Assembly: GCF_000429705.1 (NCBI RefSeq)
Contig: NZ_KE386941.1
Span: 62,001 to 126,000 of the forward strand
Direction of reading: 5' to 3'
DNA: 64,000 nt
DNA from: Alteribacter aurantiacus DSM 18675
GTDB lineage: Bacteria > Bacillota > Bacilli > Bacillales > Salisediminibacteriaceae
Shown here one piece after another: positions 15,753 through 23,230 of this stretch. The translations under genes were made by a program, and so were the position numbers. The notes under the pieces are model-generated. The model was not told where the DNA came from, did no database searches, and saw nothing but the letters and a program-made list of their open reading frames with translations. Positions within the stretch are counted from its first letter, which is position 1. Each line of letters begins with the position of its first letter.

Positions 15753-16652
15753 TTGATTACACGTATAAACAAATTGCAAATTGAACTACCTAAGCCGAAG
15801 AACCCTGATGCGAACGCAGCTGCGGCTGTTCAAGAGCTTTTAGGTGGAAAGTTTGGTGAAATGTCCACCCTAAACAACTACATGTTTCAGTCGTTTGCTT
15901 TTAGACAAAAGAGGAAGCTAAAACCTTTTTATGATCTGGTTGCTAGTATTACTGCAGAGGAATTTGGTCACGTGGAGCTCGTATCAAACACGATTAATTT
16001 GATGATTCATGGAACGACCTTCCCAGGTGATCCGAACATCGCTCCGATGCAAAATGGGAAAGACAAACGAAATTCTTATCATTTTATTGATACGGACCAA
16101 ACGGCCAAACCATTTGATTCGATGGGTGCAGGATGGAATGGAGCATCGAATGTGTTCTCAAGTGGGAACCTGGTACTGGATCTTCTCCATAACTTTTTCT
16201 TGGAGTGTGGTGCAAGAACACACAAGATGCGTGTGTACGAGATGACAGACAACCCAGTTGCCCGAGAAATGATCGGATACTTGCTCGTGCGTGGAGGGGT
16301 GCATGTCATGGCCTACGCGAAAGCACTGGAAATTGCCACAGGAGTAGACATGACAAAAATGTTACCAATCCCGAACCTCGACAATGCCAAATTTGAAACG
16401 GCGAGGAAGTTTGAAGCGGAAGGGTCGCATCGCAAACTTTATACATTCAGTGCCAATGACTATAAAGATGTGGCGATGATTTGGAAAGGGGATCACCCTC
16501 TTCAAGGCGGGCAACTGGAAGTTATTCAAGGAACACCTCCAGGAGGACCGATCCCTGATCTCCCACCAATTCCGGAAACTTTTGCTCCAGGCATTTCTGA
16601 AGAAGATTTCAAAGAAATTGCGAAACGACTTCAACGATCGGCCGGTATTTAA
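15753..16652 (+). CDS. Manganese (di-Mn) catalase
   Basis: 299 residues. The start MITRINKLQIELPKPKNPD followed by AAAAVQELLGGKFGEMSTLNNY is characteristic of non-haem Mn catalases. Likely metal ligands are Glu36, the Glu and His of TAEEFGHVE (around residues 66-70), the Glu of FFLECGARTH (around 149) and the His of RGGVHVMAYAKAL (around 182). It decomposes hydrogen peroxide in the cytoplasm and is common in salt- and spore-forming bacilli. An ATG at 15714 opens the frame earlier, but GGAGGG is 7 bases before the TTG at 15753 and that start gives the family N-terminus. The 3' UTR carries a 21-bp repeat array before its terminator. Confidence 0.9.
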   Translation: MITRINKLQIELPKPKNPDANAAAAVQELLGGKFGEMSTLNNYMFQSFAFRQKRKLKPFYDLVASITAEEFGHVELVSNTINLMIHGTTFPGDPNIAPMQNGKDKRNSYHFIDTDQTAKPFDSMGAGWNGASNVFSSGNLVLDLLHNFFLECGARTHKMRVYEMTDNPVAREMIGYLLVRGGVHVMAYAKALEIATGVDMTKMLPIPNLDNAKFETARKFEAEGSHRKLYTFSANDYKDVAMIWKGDHPLQGGQLEVIQGTPPGGPIPDLPPIPETFAPGISEEDFKEIAKRLQRSAGI

Positions 16653-16686
16653 CCAAAGGTAACATGTGTGGATGGAAAGCGGTGGA

Positions 16687-16740
16687 TTTAAACAGGTTGG
16701 TGTGGCCTTTAAACAGATTAGCATTTGATTTAAACAGGTT
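16687..16740 (+). repeat. 21-bp periodic array (core TTTAAACAG)
   Basis: TTTAAACAG begins at 16687, 16708 and 16729, exactly 21 bases apart; the shared unit is ATTTAAACAGGTTRG with about 8 variable bases. It lies between the catalase stop codon and its terminator, so it is probably transcribed as 3' UTR. Overlapping short frames (DLNRLVW-PLNRLAF-DLNRL) are a by-product of the 21-base period. Confidence 0.8.
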
Positions 16741-16783
16741 AACCACTTTCCTCACCTCTCGCGTCCCCACAAACCCGATGAAA

Positions 16784-16813
16784 GAGCCGAGTTACAACAG
16801 ACTCGGCTTTTTA
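16784..16813 (+). terminator. Terminator of the Mn catalase gene
   Basis: AGCCGAGT / ACTCGGCT stem followed by TTTTTAATTTT. Confidence 0.8.
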
Positions 16814-16951
16814 ATTTTCATAAAAAATACCATAAATAAGCAGTAATGGTACGGATTATGACATATTTATACTTTTTCGGTAAAAAAATTTCGGCAAATT
16901 AACAAATTTTTGCTAGAATAGACATATGACTATCAACAGGAGAAATTAGAG

Positions 16952-18793
16952 GTGAAAATGATGACGGAACGATCTACTAATAGCATACCTAAAAAGTTGC
17001 TCACGATCTCCCGTGAAAGCGATTTAAACCCTCTCGACTCGGATGCTTTGATCCTGGATCGATTAAGCGACGCTATTGTTGCCTTCGATTATCATTTTAC
17101 GGTTACATACGTAAACCAAGCTGCATGCAAACAGCTACGAACAAAAAAAGAAGATATGGTTGGACATAATATATGGGAGACCTTCCCACAAGCAAAAGGG
17201 ACGAGAGTATACGAGGCGTATCAGCGAGCCATGCATGAACGTGTGCTTGCGGAAGTGGAGTACGAATATTTTCCCCCACTGAATACGTGGTATAACGTAC
17301 GGGTCTTCCCAACAGAAGACGGAATTACAGCGATCATCCGGGACGTGACGCAAAGGCAAATGGCCATGCTCGCGGTAGAGCAGAGTTATCGCACGTTGTT
17401 CCACGAACATCCAGATGCCGTTTGCTCCATTGATTTGGACGGATACTATTTATCTGTGAATCATGCATTTGAGAAACTATTCAATACGAGTGAAAAGCGT
17501 CTGGTAGGGAAGCAGTTCAACGCCGTTTTACCTAAAGACACAGCCGAGAAGGCGTATGATCTTTTTTATTTGGCAAAAGAAGGAAAGCCGGTCACACAAG
17601 ATTTTGATCTGACAAAATTAAAGAAAGAACCGATGTTTGTCCAATGTACCGCTCTACCAATTATTGTTGACTCAGAGATTATTGGAGCCTATGGTATCTT
17701 AAAAGATATAACGAGTCAGCGATTAAATACAGATGAACTCAAAAGAATGCACCACATGAATCAACTCATCTTGGAGTCTGTAGAGGACGGTATTTTGGGA
17801 ATTGATAAGGATTTTAACGTAGTCATGTGGAACGAAGCGGCAGAGGGAATTACCGGATTTTCTCGTGAAGACTTGAATCCGAACATCTTTATCCAATTTC
17901 TTTCAACCTTATATGAAGGGGAAATGAAAGAGCTGACCGACTATTTTACAAGTGAAACGAATCTTGTTCGAAAAGAAGTCATTCGGAAAAGTAACGTGAC
18001 GTTGTACCGTAAAGATGGAACCCCATATCTCGCAGAATTCACGGTCACACCCATGGTTTCGGACGATGCAGTAGTCGGAAGTGTGTTTACCTTCCGAGAC
18101 ATTACCGAGAAAACAAAGTCTGCAGAAATGCTTCACCAGTCGGAAAAACTGTCGGCTGTTGGCCAACTGGCAGCGGGAATTGCTCATGAAATTAGAAATC
18201 CTCTTACTTCTTTAAAAGGATTTTTGCAACTGATCGAGATCTATGGGAATGAGAAAAAAGAGTACTTCGATATTATGAAATCGGAGTTTGGGCGAATTGA
18301 GCAGATCTTAACAGAGCTTTTAATTTTGTCCAAACCACAAACCTTGTCAAAGGAACGCTCTGAAATGAGCGAGATGCTGACTCACATTAGCACCTTGCTT
18401 GAAACACAAGCGATCATCAAAAACATCGGTATTGAGAAGGAGTTCAAAGATACGGACCTTTATGTGGTGTGCGCTCAGCACCAAATTAAACAGGTGTTTG
18501 TAAACTTGATTAAAAATGCAATCGAATCAATGGAGTCCGGTTTGATCACCTTAACGTTGGAAAAGGTGGATAACCAAGCGGTCGTAAAAGTGATTGACCA
18601 AGGGTGCGGGATCCCAAAAGAGAAGGTTGCAAGGATCGGTGAACCGTTCTATTCCACGAAAGAAACGGGAACGGGACTCGGATTAATGGTCACGTTCAAG
18701 ATTATTGAAGAGCACGGCGGAACCGTAAAGGTGGACAGTCAAGTAGGTGTTGGAACCACATTTATGATTTCCTTCCCTCTTGCTCAAGATTGA
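16952..18793 (+). CDS. Cytoplasmic triple-PAS sensor histidine kinase (sporulation-kinase type)
   Basis: 613 residues, no signal peptide or membrane helix. Order: PAS 1 (about 30-140), PAS 2 (about 148-255), PAS 3 (about 275-385), HisKA dimerisation domain with the phosphoacceptor His in AAGIAHEIRNPLTS (about residue 410), and HATPase_c with N box NLIKNAIE, G1 DQGCGIP and G2 TGLGLMV. Domain order and length match B. subtilis KinA (606 residues), so a role feeding the Spo0 phosphorelay is likely. No response regulator is adjacent, as expected for an orphan phosphorelay kinase. Start GTG has AGGAG nine bases ahead; ATG at 16958 is an alternative. A terminator follows. Confidence 0.87.
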   Translation: MKMMTERSTNSIPKKLLTISRESDLNPLDSDALILDRLSDAIVAFDYHFTVTYVNQAACKQLRTKKEDMVGHNIWETFPQAKGTRVYEAYQRAMHERVLAEVEYEYFPPLNTWYNVRVFPTEDGITAIIRDVTQRQMAMLAVEQSYRTLFHEHPDAVCSIDLDGYYLSVNHAFEKLFNTSEKRLVGKQFNAVLPKDTAEKAYDLFYLAKEGKPVTQDFDLTKLKKEPMFVQCTALPIIVDSEIIGAYGILKDITSQRLNTDELKRMHHMNQLILESVEDGILGIDKDFNVVMWNEAAEGITGFSREDLNPNIFIQFLSTLYEGEMKELTDYFTSETNLVRKEVIRKSNVTLYRKDGTPYLAEFTVTPMVSDDAVVGSVFTFRDITEKTKSAEMLHQSEKLSAVGQLAAGIAHEIRNPLTSLKGFLQLIEIYGNEKKEYFDIMKSEFGRIEQILTELLILSKPQTLSKERSEMSEMLTHISTLLETQAIIKNIGIEKEFKDTDLYVVCAQHQIKQVFVNLIKNAIESMESGLITLTLEKVDNQAVVKVIDQGCGIPKEKVARIGEPFYSTKETGTGLGLMVTFKIIEEHGGTVKVDSQVGVGTTFMISFPLAQD

Positions 18794-18795
18794 CC

Positions 18796-18833
18796 CGAGC
18801 AGCTAAACAAGCTCATGTTTGGCTGCTTTTTTT
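18796..18833 (+). terminator. Terminator of the kinase gene
   Basis: AGCAGCTAAAC...GTTTGGCTGCT stem followed by seven T. Confidence 0.75.
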
Positions 18834-18904
18834 ATGAACGAATGAGTAAACTAAAGGTGGAGAAATGATGTAAATTCGAGGATGGAAGTAAGGAGATGAG
18901 GTTT

Positions 18905-19330
18905 ATGAGCGCATTAAGAAAGATCACAGGACTCTTGGTTCTGTTAGCCATACTTACAGTCGCGTGCAATTCAGCCGAAGAAGAAGCTCGGGAATCCTTC
19001 GAAAGTTTTGTGGATGCCTTGGACCGAGGAGCAATTAGTGAAGTTGTGGATTACGTGACCGATGACTTTGTTGAATCGGAATTCGGCGTACCGAAAGAGG
19101 CATTTGAAGAAGAGGGGGATTTAATTGATGAACAAATGGGAGAGCTTTTGTCCATGTTCGATTACCAAATCATATCCTTCGAAGTGAGCAGTGAAACGGA
19201 TGAAGAGATTGTAGCTGCTTATGAAATCTCCATTACTGAAGAAGAGACCGGTGACGAACAAACAGAAGGTGGCACCGTTACATTCATTAACACGGACAGC
19301 GACTGGCTCATCGACCAAATGGAAGAGTAG
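18905..19330 (+). CDS. Small predicted lipoprotein, NTF2-like
   Basis: 141 residues. Lipobox LTVAC with Cys21 lipidated. The mature part (EEEARESFESFVDALDRGAISEVVDYVTDDFVES...TVTFINTDSDWLIDQ) has the helix-then-strands pattern of small NTF2/SnoaL-type or DUF4878-like domains and is very acidic. Function unknown. An in-frame ATG at 18896 touches the AAGGAG; the ATG at 18905 lies 9 bases after it and is chosen. It is a single-gene unit ending in a strong terminator. Confidence 0.72.
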   Translation: MSALRKITGLLVLLAILTVACNSAEEEARESFESFVDALDRGAISEVVDYVTDDFVESEFGVPKEAFEEEGDLIDEQMGELLSMFDYQIISFEVSSETDEEIVAAYEISITEEETGDEQTEGGTVTFINTDSDWLIDQMEE

Positions 19331-19344
19331 CCCAAGCCGTCACA

Positions 19345-19391
19345 AAAGAAGGAGTCGTAAGGAAACCTCACCCTTACGACTTCTTCTTTTA
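19345..19391 (+). terminator. Terminator of the small lipoprotein gene
   Basis: AAGAAGGAGTCGTAAGG...CCTTACGACTTCTTCTT stem (about 16 bp) followed by a T-rich tail. Confidence 0.85.
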
Positions 19392-19434
19392 TTTCCGAAT
19401 ATACTCAGGCTCCTGACTCACAGCCTTCAACTTG

Positions 19435-19455
19435 CCCTGGGGTCAGACCCCAGGG
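19435..19455. repeat. Perfect 10-1-10 palindrome of GGGGTC type
   Basis: CCCTGGGGTC-A-GACCCCAGGG. The core GGGGTC-W-GACCCC also occurs at 20229-20241 and, imperfectly, at 14494. It lies next to repeat R2. Confidence 0.7.
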
Positions 19456-19496
19456 CCGTCAACTTAAGGATAGAGTGTCGCAAATCAGTTGAATAA

Positions 19497-19620
19497 AGGT
19501 GTAGCCAAAATGTTCTTCACTTTCCGCGGCGGTGCCGGCGAGCCTCCTCGGGCAAAGCCCTTGCGGGGTCTCTCCTGGCTCCCACGGCCGCAGGAGTCTG
19601 CGAACATTCCGGCTACACCT
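19497..19620 (-). repeat. Palindromic intergenic repeat, copy R2 (intact)
   Basis: Ends are AGGTGTAGCC and GGCTACACCT, with TGTTC/GAACA inside. On the minus strand the core reads GACTCCTGCGG...AGACCCCGCAAGG...CCGAGGAGGCTCGCCGGCACCGCC...GAAAGTGAAG, matching R1 without the inserted element. It shows the uninterrupted loop of this family. Confidence 0.75.
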
Positions 19621-19666
19621 GATCACATGTCCAAGTTCATATCATTTGTGATTGAAATCAGTGAGA

Positions 19667-19827
19667 TGAAGTGCATAAAAGAATTACGTGAAAGTGCAGA
19701 AGAGTTCTTTCAAACAAGTACATCACCAATTAAGGAAATAACCTATTCCATCAATACACAGCAGTCATTCGGAGTCAATGTAGGAAGTGCAAAAAGAAGA
19801 ATCGCGAGACACCTTTTCAAGTGTTAA
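19667..19827 (+). CDS. Doubtful 53-codon ORF
   Basis: A short frame, MKCIKELRESAEEFFQ... ending KRRIARHLFKC, has protein-like composition but no Shine-Dalgarno sequence and no family I recognise. It lies between repeats R2 and R3 in a repeat-rich stretch, so it may be a remnant. The stretch 19621-19929 otherwise shows nothing I can name. Confidence 0.2.
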
Positions 19828-19929
19828 AGAACGAAATGAAGGAGGAAGAAAAGCTGATACTCTTAAAGGTTTAAATAAGCTGTTCGTTATATAGAAATCA
19901 TCTTTTATTAAAGTAGAAAATGGAGTGAA

Positions 19930-20105
19930 AGGTGGCGACTCCAGCGACGAGCGTTTACATCACGAGTATGCTACGAGTTGCTTCGACGCAGATGCTTCGG
20001 AGCATATGCTTGTAGAGGAAGAAGCAGGAAGCTCATCAGCCCAAGACCCCGCAGGGCGCCCTTTCCCGAGGAGGCTAAGGCGATGCCCGCGGAAAGCGTC
20101 CACCT
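19930..20105 (+). repeat. Palindromic intergenic repeat, copy R3 (diverged)
   Basis: Ends AGGTGG and CCACCT. The core has GACTCC near the left end and AGACCCCGCAGGG, CCGAGGAGGCT and CGCGGAAAGCG to the right, as in R1/R2. The left arm is extended by about 85 bases with no counterpart in R2. A frame crossing it (SSDERLHHEY...) is repeat-derived. Confidence 0.6.
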
Positions 20106-20227
20106 GTAACGGAATTTATCCTTGTTTAAAAAAATCTTCCGAAAGGAAGCTTCTTTGTCATTTGAAAAAATGAGAGTGAATGATCAAAAAGATAAAAAGC
20201 CGCCAATTTTGCTTAACTTGACGGCTA

Positions 20228-20244
20228 TGGGGTCTGACCCCGCA
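20228..20244. repeat. GGGGTC-type short palindrome
   Basis: GGGGTC-T-GACCCC at 20229-20241, followed by GCACAATTTTGTGGGAAATTGTGG, itself partly palindromic. Confidence 0.5.
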
Positions 20245-20382
20245 CAATTTTGTGGGAAATTGTGGTATGAATTGGTGTTGGGGGAGTTACAATGGAGAAG
20301 AGCGAGTTGGCGATGTTTTCTTATTGATTGCCTCTTCCTTCTGCTCTATGATTAGACTAATCAAAAAAACAAGGTGATGAAG

Positions 20383-20811
20383 ATGATAAAAAAGGTTATG
20401 ATCCTGTGTATTCTTTTAGGAACCCTTGGCTATTTCGGTTACAATCTCGCGATGGATTACGCATCGGATCGTGTAGCTGATCAAATACGCAACGAGGTTT
20501 TGACTGACGATGTAGCCGAACAACTGAAAAATAACCCGGAGCTTCAAGCTCTGGCTGAAAAATATAGTAGTAGAGATCTAACGAAAGAAGAGAAACAAGC
20601 GTTACCGTTCACCACAGCCGAAGAGGCAGCACGTGTGTTGATGACGAAGTTCTCTTTGGGAGAATTGTATTCGATCGCTTCTAAAGCGTCAGGTGGGATG
20701 ACACAGGAAGAGCAAGCAGAGCTTGAAACGAAACTGAGAAGCCGTCTTACTGATGAAGAATTGGAAGCGATGATGGTGATCGGGCTCGATGAGATCCAGC
20801 GGAAGTTTTAG
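20383..20811 (+). CDS. Membrane-anchored protein of unknown function
   Basis: 142 residues with one N-terminal hydrophobic segment (about residues 4-23, LCILLGTLGYFGYNLAM) without a lipobox, then a soluble, mostly helical and acidic domain (residues 30-142). A segment RDLTKEEKQALPFTTAEEAARVLMTKFSLGEL is followed by a second helical half. I do not recognise the family. The frame reaches a GTG at 20374, but AAGGTG precedes the ATG at 20383 with suitable spacing. It is followed by a terminator and stands alone between the repeats and htpG. Confidence 0.65.
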   Translation: MIKKVMILCILLGTLGYFGYNLAMDYASDRVADQIRNEVLTDDVAEQLKNNPELQALAEKYSSRDLTKEEKQALPFTTAEEAARVLMTKFSLGELYSIASKASGGMTQEEQAELETKLRSRLTDEELEAMMVIGLDEIQRKF

Positions 20812-20850
20812 CGGAATAGGTAATTTAATTGAAGAGGGTTGTAATCAAAG

Positions 20851-20888
20851 AGGCTATGTCGGGGTTGTGCCCCTGATATAGTCTTTTT
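20851..20888 (+). terminator. Terminator before htpG
   Basis: GGCTATGTCGGGG-loop-CCCCTGATATAGTC stem followed by TTTTT. Confidence 0.75.
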
Positions 20889-21036
20889 CGTACTTACGGA
20901 ATTTGCGATGATAGCTTCTTTGGTAGCCTGAGCGAATGATTCACCGGACCACCCCGAAGAAGGAAAGAGCGATCGTGCAAATTAGATCCTGTTTATTTGA
21001 ACCTCCTTTCAATCCAGCAGATTCACAGCTTTCCTC

Positions 21037-21065
21037 TTGACAACTTTTTTTGAATATGATAATTA
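21037..21065 (+). promoter_or_regulatory. htpG promoter
   Basis: TTGACA, 17 bases, TAATTA, ending 10 bases before the CIRCE operator. Confidence 0.6.
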
Positions 21066-21075
21066 TTAATGTGGG

Positions 21076-21102
21076 TTAGCACTCTGGTAAGTCGAGTGCT
21101 AA
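21076..21102 (+). promoter_or_regulatory. CIRCE operator (HrcA binding site)
   Basis: TTAGCACTC-N9-GAGTGCTAA, identical to the consensus inverted repeat. It overlaps the expected transcription start of htpG, the position from which HrcA represses groE and dnaK operons. Confidence 0.95.
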
Positions 21103-21140
21103 AAAGATATATTTACATATTACTTAAAGGGGAAGATACG

Positions 21141-23018
21141 ATGGTGAAGAAGCAGTTTGAAGCAGAATCGAAACGATTGCTAGATATGATGATTCACTCG
21201 ATCTATTCACAGAAAGAGATCTTTATTAGAGAGCTCATTTCAAACGCAAGTGATGCGATTGACAAGATGTATTACAAAGCCCTAACCGATGAGTCGTTGA
21301 CGTTTGAAAAGGACGATTATTTTATCAAAATCTCCGCAGATAAAGAAAGCCGCACGCTAACGATTAAAGACACTGGAATCGGGATGACGAAAGAAGAGCT
21401 TGAGGAGAACCTCGGGACCATTGCGAAAAGTGGTTCTTTAGCGTTCAAAAATGAAAATGAAATCAAGGACGGTCACGACATCATTGGACAATTCGGAGTC
21501 GGTTTTTACTCCGCATTCATGGTAGCCGATGCTGTAACCGTGTATACAAAGTCCGTTGCAGACGAGACAGGCTATAAGTGGGAGTCTACAGGGGCAGATG
21601 GCTATACTGTCGAGCCGTTTGATAAAAAAGAAGTGGGCACAGAAATTATCCTTAAGTTAAAAGAGAATACAGACGAAGAGAGCTATGATGACTTCCTCGA
21701 AGAACATCGTCTCAAGCAAGTGATCAAGAAGTACTCCGATTTTATCCGCTACCCTATTAAAATGGATGTGTCGGAGCGTAAGCTAAAAGAAGGCACGGAA
21801 GATGAATATGAGAGCGTCGTTGAAGAGAAGACCGTCAACAGCATGGTGCCGATCTGGAGAAAGAATAAGAGCGAGCTCACCGATGAGGATTACGAGAACT
21901 TCTACCAAGAGAAGCATTACGGATTCGACAAGCCGTTAAAGCACATTCACGTAAGCGTAGACGGCGCAGTTAGATACAATGCGATTCTATACATCCCATC
22001 CACCATGCCGTTTGATTACTACAGCAAAGAATACGAGAAAGGCCTTGAGCTTTATTCCAATGGGGTCTTGATTATGGAAAAAGGACCGGAGCTTCTTCCT
22101 GATTACTTTAGCTTTGTAAAAGGCTTAGTAGACTCTGAGGACCTTTCGTTAAACATCTCAAGAGAAATGCTTCAGCATGACAGACAGCTGAAGCTGATTG
22201 CGAAAAACATCAAAAACAAAATCAAGAACGAGCTGAAGAAACTTCTAAAAGATGATCGTGAAACATATGTGAAGTTCTTTGATACGTTCGGAAGACAGTT
22301 AAAATACGGTGTTTACAGTGACTTCGGGGCGAACAAAGACGACCTTAAAGATCTTCTCATGTTCTACTCATCAAAAGAGAAGAAGCTCGTTACGTTACAA
22401 GAGTATGTAGAGAACATGCCGGAAGATCAGAAGTACATTTACTACGCAACAGGCGACAGCTACGATCGCATCGAGAAGCTTCCACAAACAGAAGTGGTCC
22501 TTGATAAAGGATACGAAATCCTCTACTTCACCGATGAAGTAGACGAATTCGCGATCAAGATGCTTGCGGCGTTTAATGAAAAAGAGTTCAAATCCGTTTC
22601 TAGTGGCGACTTAGGCTTTGATGAAGAGGAAAGCGAAAAAGCGGAAGAGGAAGACAAAGCGAACAAAGATCTTTTTGAAGAAATGAAAAAGCATTTAGAA
22701 GGAAAAGTGAAGGATGTTCGCGTATCCAAGCGTCTAAAATCTCACCCGGTCTGCCTCTCGAGTGAAGGAGAAGTGTCCATTGAAATGGAAAAAGTCCTTC
22801 AAGCGATGCCAGACAGCCAAAATGTTAAGGCCGATAAAGTCCTCGAAATCAATACTAATCACGACGTGTTCCAAACACTAAAGAACGCGTTCGAGAGTGA
22901 CAAAGATCAAGTCAAACTATATACAAACCTCCTTTACAACCAAGCATTATTAATCGAAGGGCTTCCAGTCGAAGATCCTCTCGCATTCTCCAACGACATT
23001 TGTAAAGTGATGGTGTAA
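21141..23018 (+). CDS. htpG: HtpG chaperone (bacterial Hsp90)
   Basis: 625 residues, normal for HtpG. N-terminal GHKL ATPase with FIRELISNASDAIDK, DTGIGMT and GQFGVGFYSAFMVAD, middle domain, and C-terminal dimerisation domain. It is an ATP-driven cytoplasmic chaperone. The frame extends back to 21069 through the CIRCE element, but AAAGGGG lies 8 bases before the ATG at 21141 and gives the usual VKKQFEAESKRLLDMMIHSIY start. Control by HrcA through the perfect CIRCE makes it a class I heat-shock gene here, whereas htpG of B. subtilis is not CIRCE-controlled. Confidence 0.97.
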   Translation: MVKKQFEAESKRLLDMMIHSIYSQKEIFIRELISNASDAIDKMYYKALTDESLTFEKDDYFIKISADKESRTLTIKDTGIGMTKEELEENLGTIAKSGSLAFKNENEIKDGHDIIGQFGVGFYSAFMVADAVTVYTKSVADETGYKWESTGADGYTVEPFDKKEVGTEIILKLKENTDEESYDDFLEEHRLKQVIKKYSDFIRYPIKMDVSERKLKEGTEDEYESVVEEKTVNSMVPIWRKNKSELTDEDYENFYQEKHYGFDKPLKHIHVSVDGAVRYNAILYIPSTMPFDYYSKEYEKGLELYSNGVLIMEKGPELLPDYFSFVKGLVDSEDLSLNISREMLQHDRQLKLIAKNIKNKIKNELKKLLKDDRETYVKFFDTFGRQLKYGVYSDFGANKDDLKDLLMFYSSKEKKLVTLQEYVENMPEDQKYIYYATGDSYDRIEKLPQTEVVLDKGYEILYFTDEVDEFAIKMLAAFNEKEFKSVSSGDLGFDEEESEKAEEEDKANKDLFEEMKKHLEGKVKDVRVSKRLKSHPVCLSSEGEVSIEMEKVLQAMPDSQNVKADKVLEINTNHDVFQTLKNAFESDKDQVKLYTNLLYNQALLIEGLPVEDPLAFSNDICKVMV

Positions 23019-23026
23019 CTTTTAGA

Positions 23027-23057
23027 GTCCTGTTCCTTTTGGAACAGGGCTTTTCTT
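23027..23057 (+). terminator. Terminator of htpG
   Basis: CCTGTTCC-TTTT-GGAACAGG followed by GCTTTTCTT. Confidence 0.8.
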
Positions 23058-23230
23058 ATTGTGATTGTGAGGAGTGCCTATATAGCAATCTCAAGCGGGT
23101 CAATAAAGGACATCCCTTGCTCAATCTCGTACTAGTAGGTTAGTAGAGTTGGAGCGGGGAATTTTTTAGTTCTGTTCAAGCTGCTGTGAAAACACAGCTA
23201 GTCGTTTGATAGAAAAGTGGGGGCTGAGGC

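Noticed and set aside
16664..16846. 60-codon ORF with DLNRL repeats
   Set aside because: Translation of the TTTAAACAG array through a terminator; no ribosome site.
19489..19663. Upstream half of a 112-codon ORF
   Set aside because: It is the translated R2 palindromic repeat. Only the later short frame (19667) was kept, as doubtful.
19925..20173. 82-codon ORF over repeat R3
   Set aside because: Repeat-derived, Ser/Arg-rich, no ribosome site or homology I can see.
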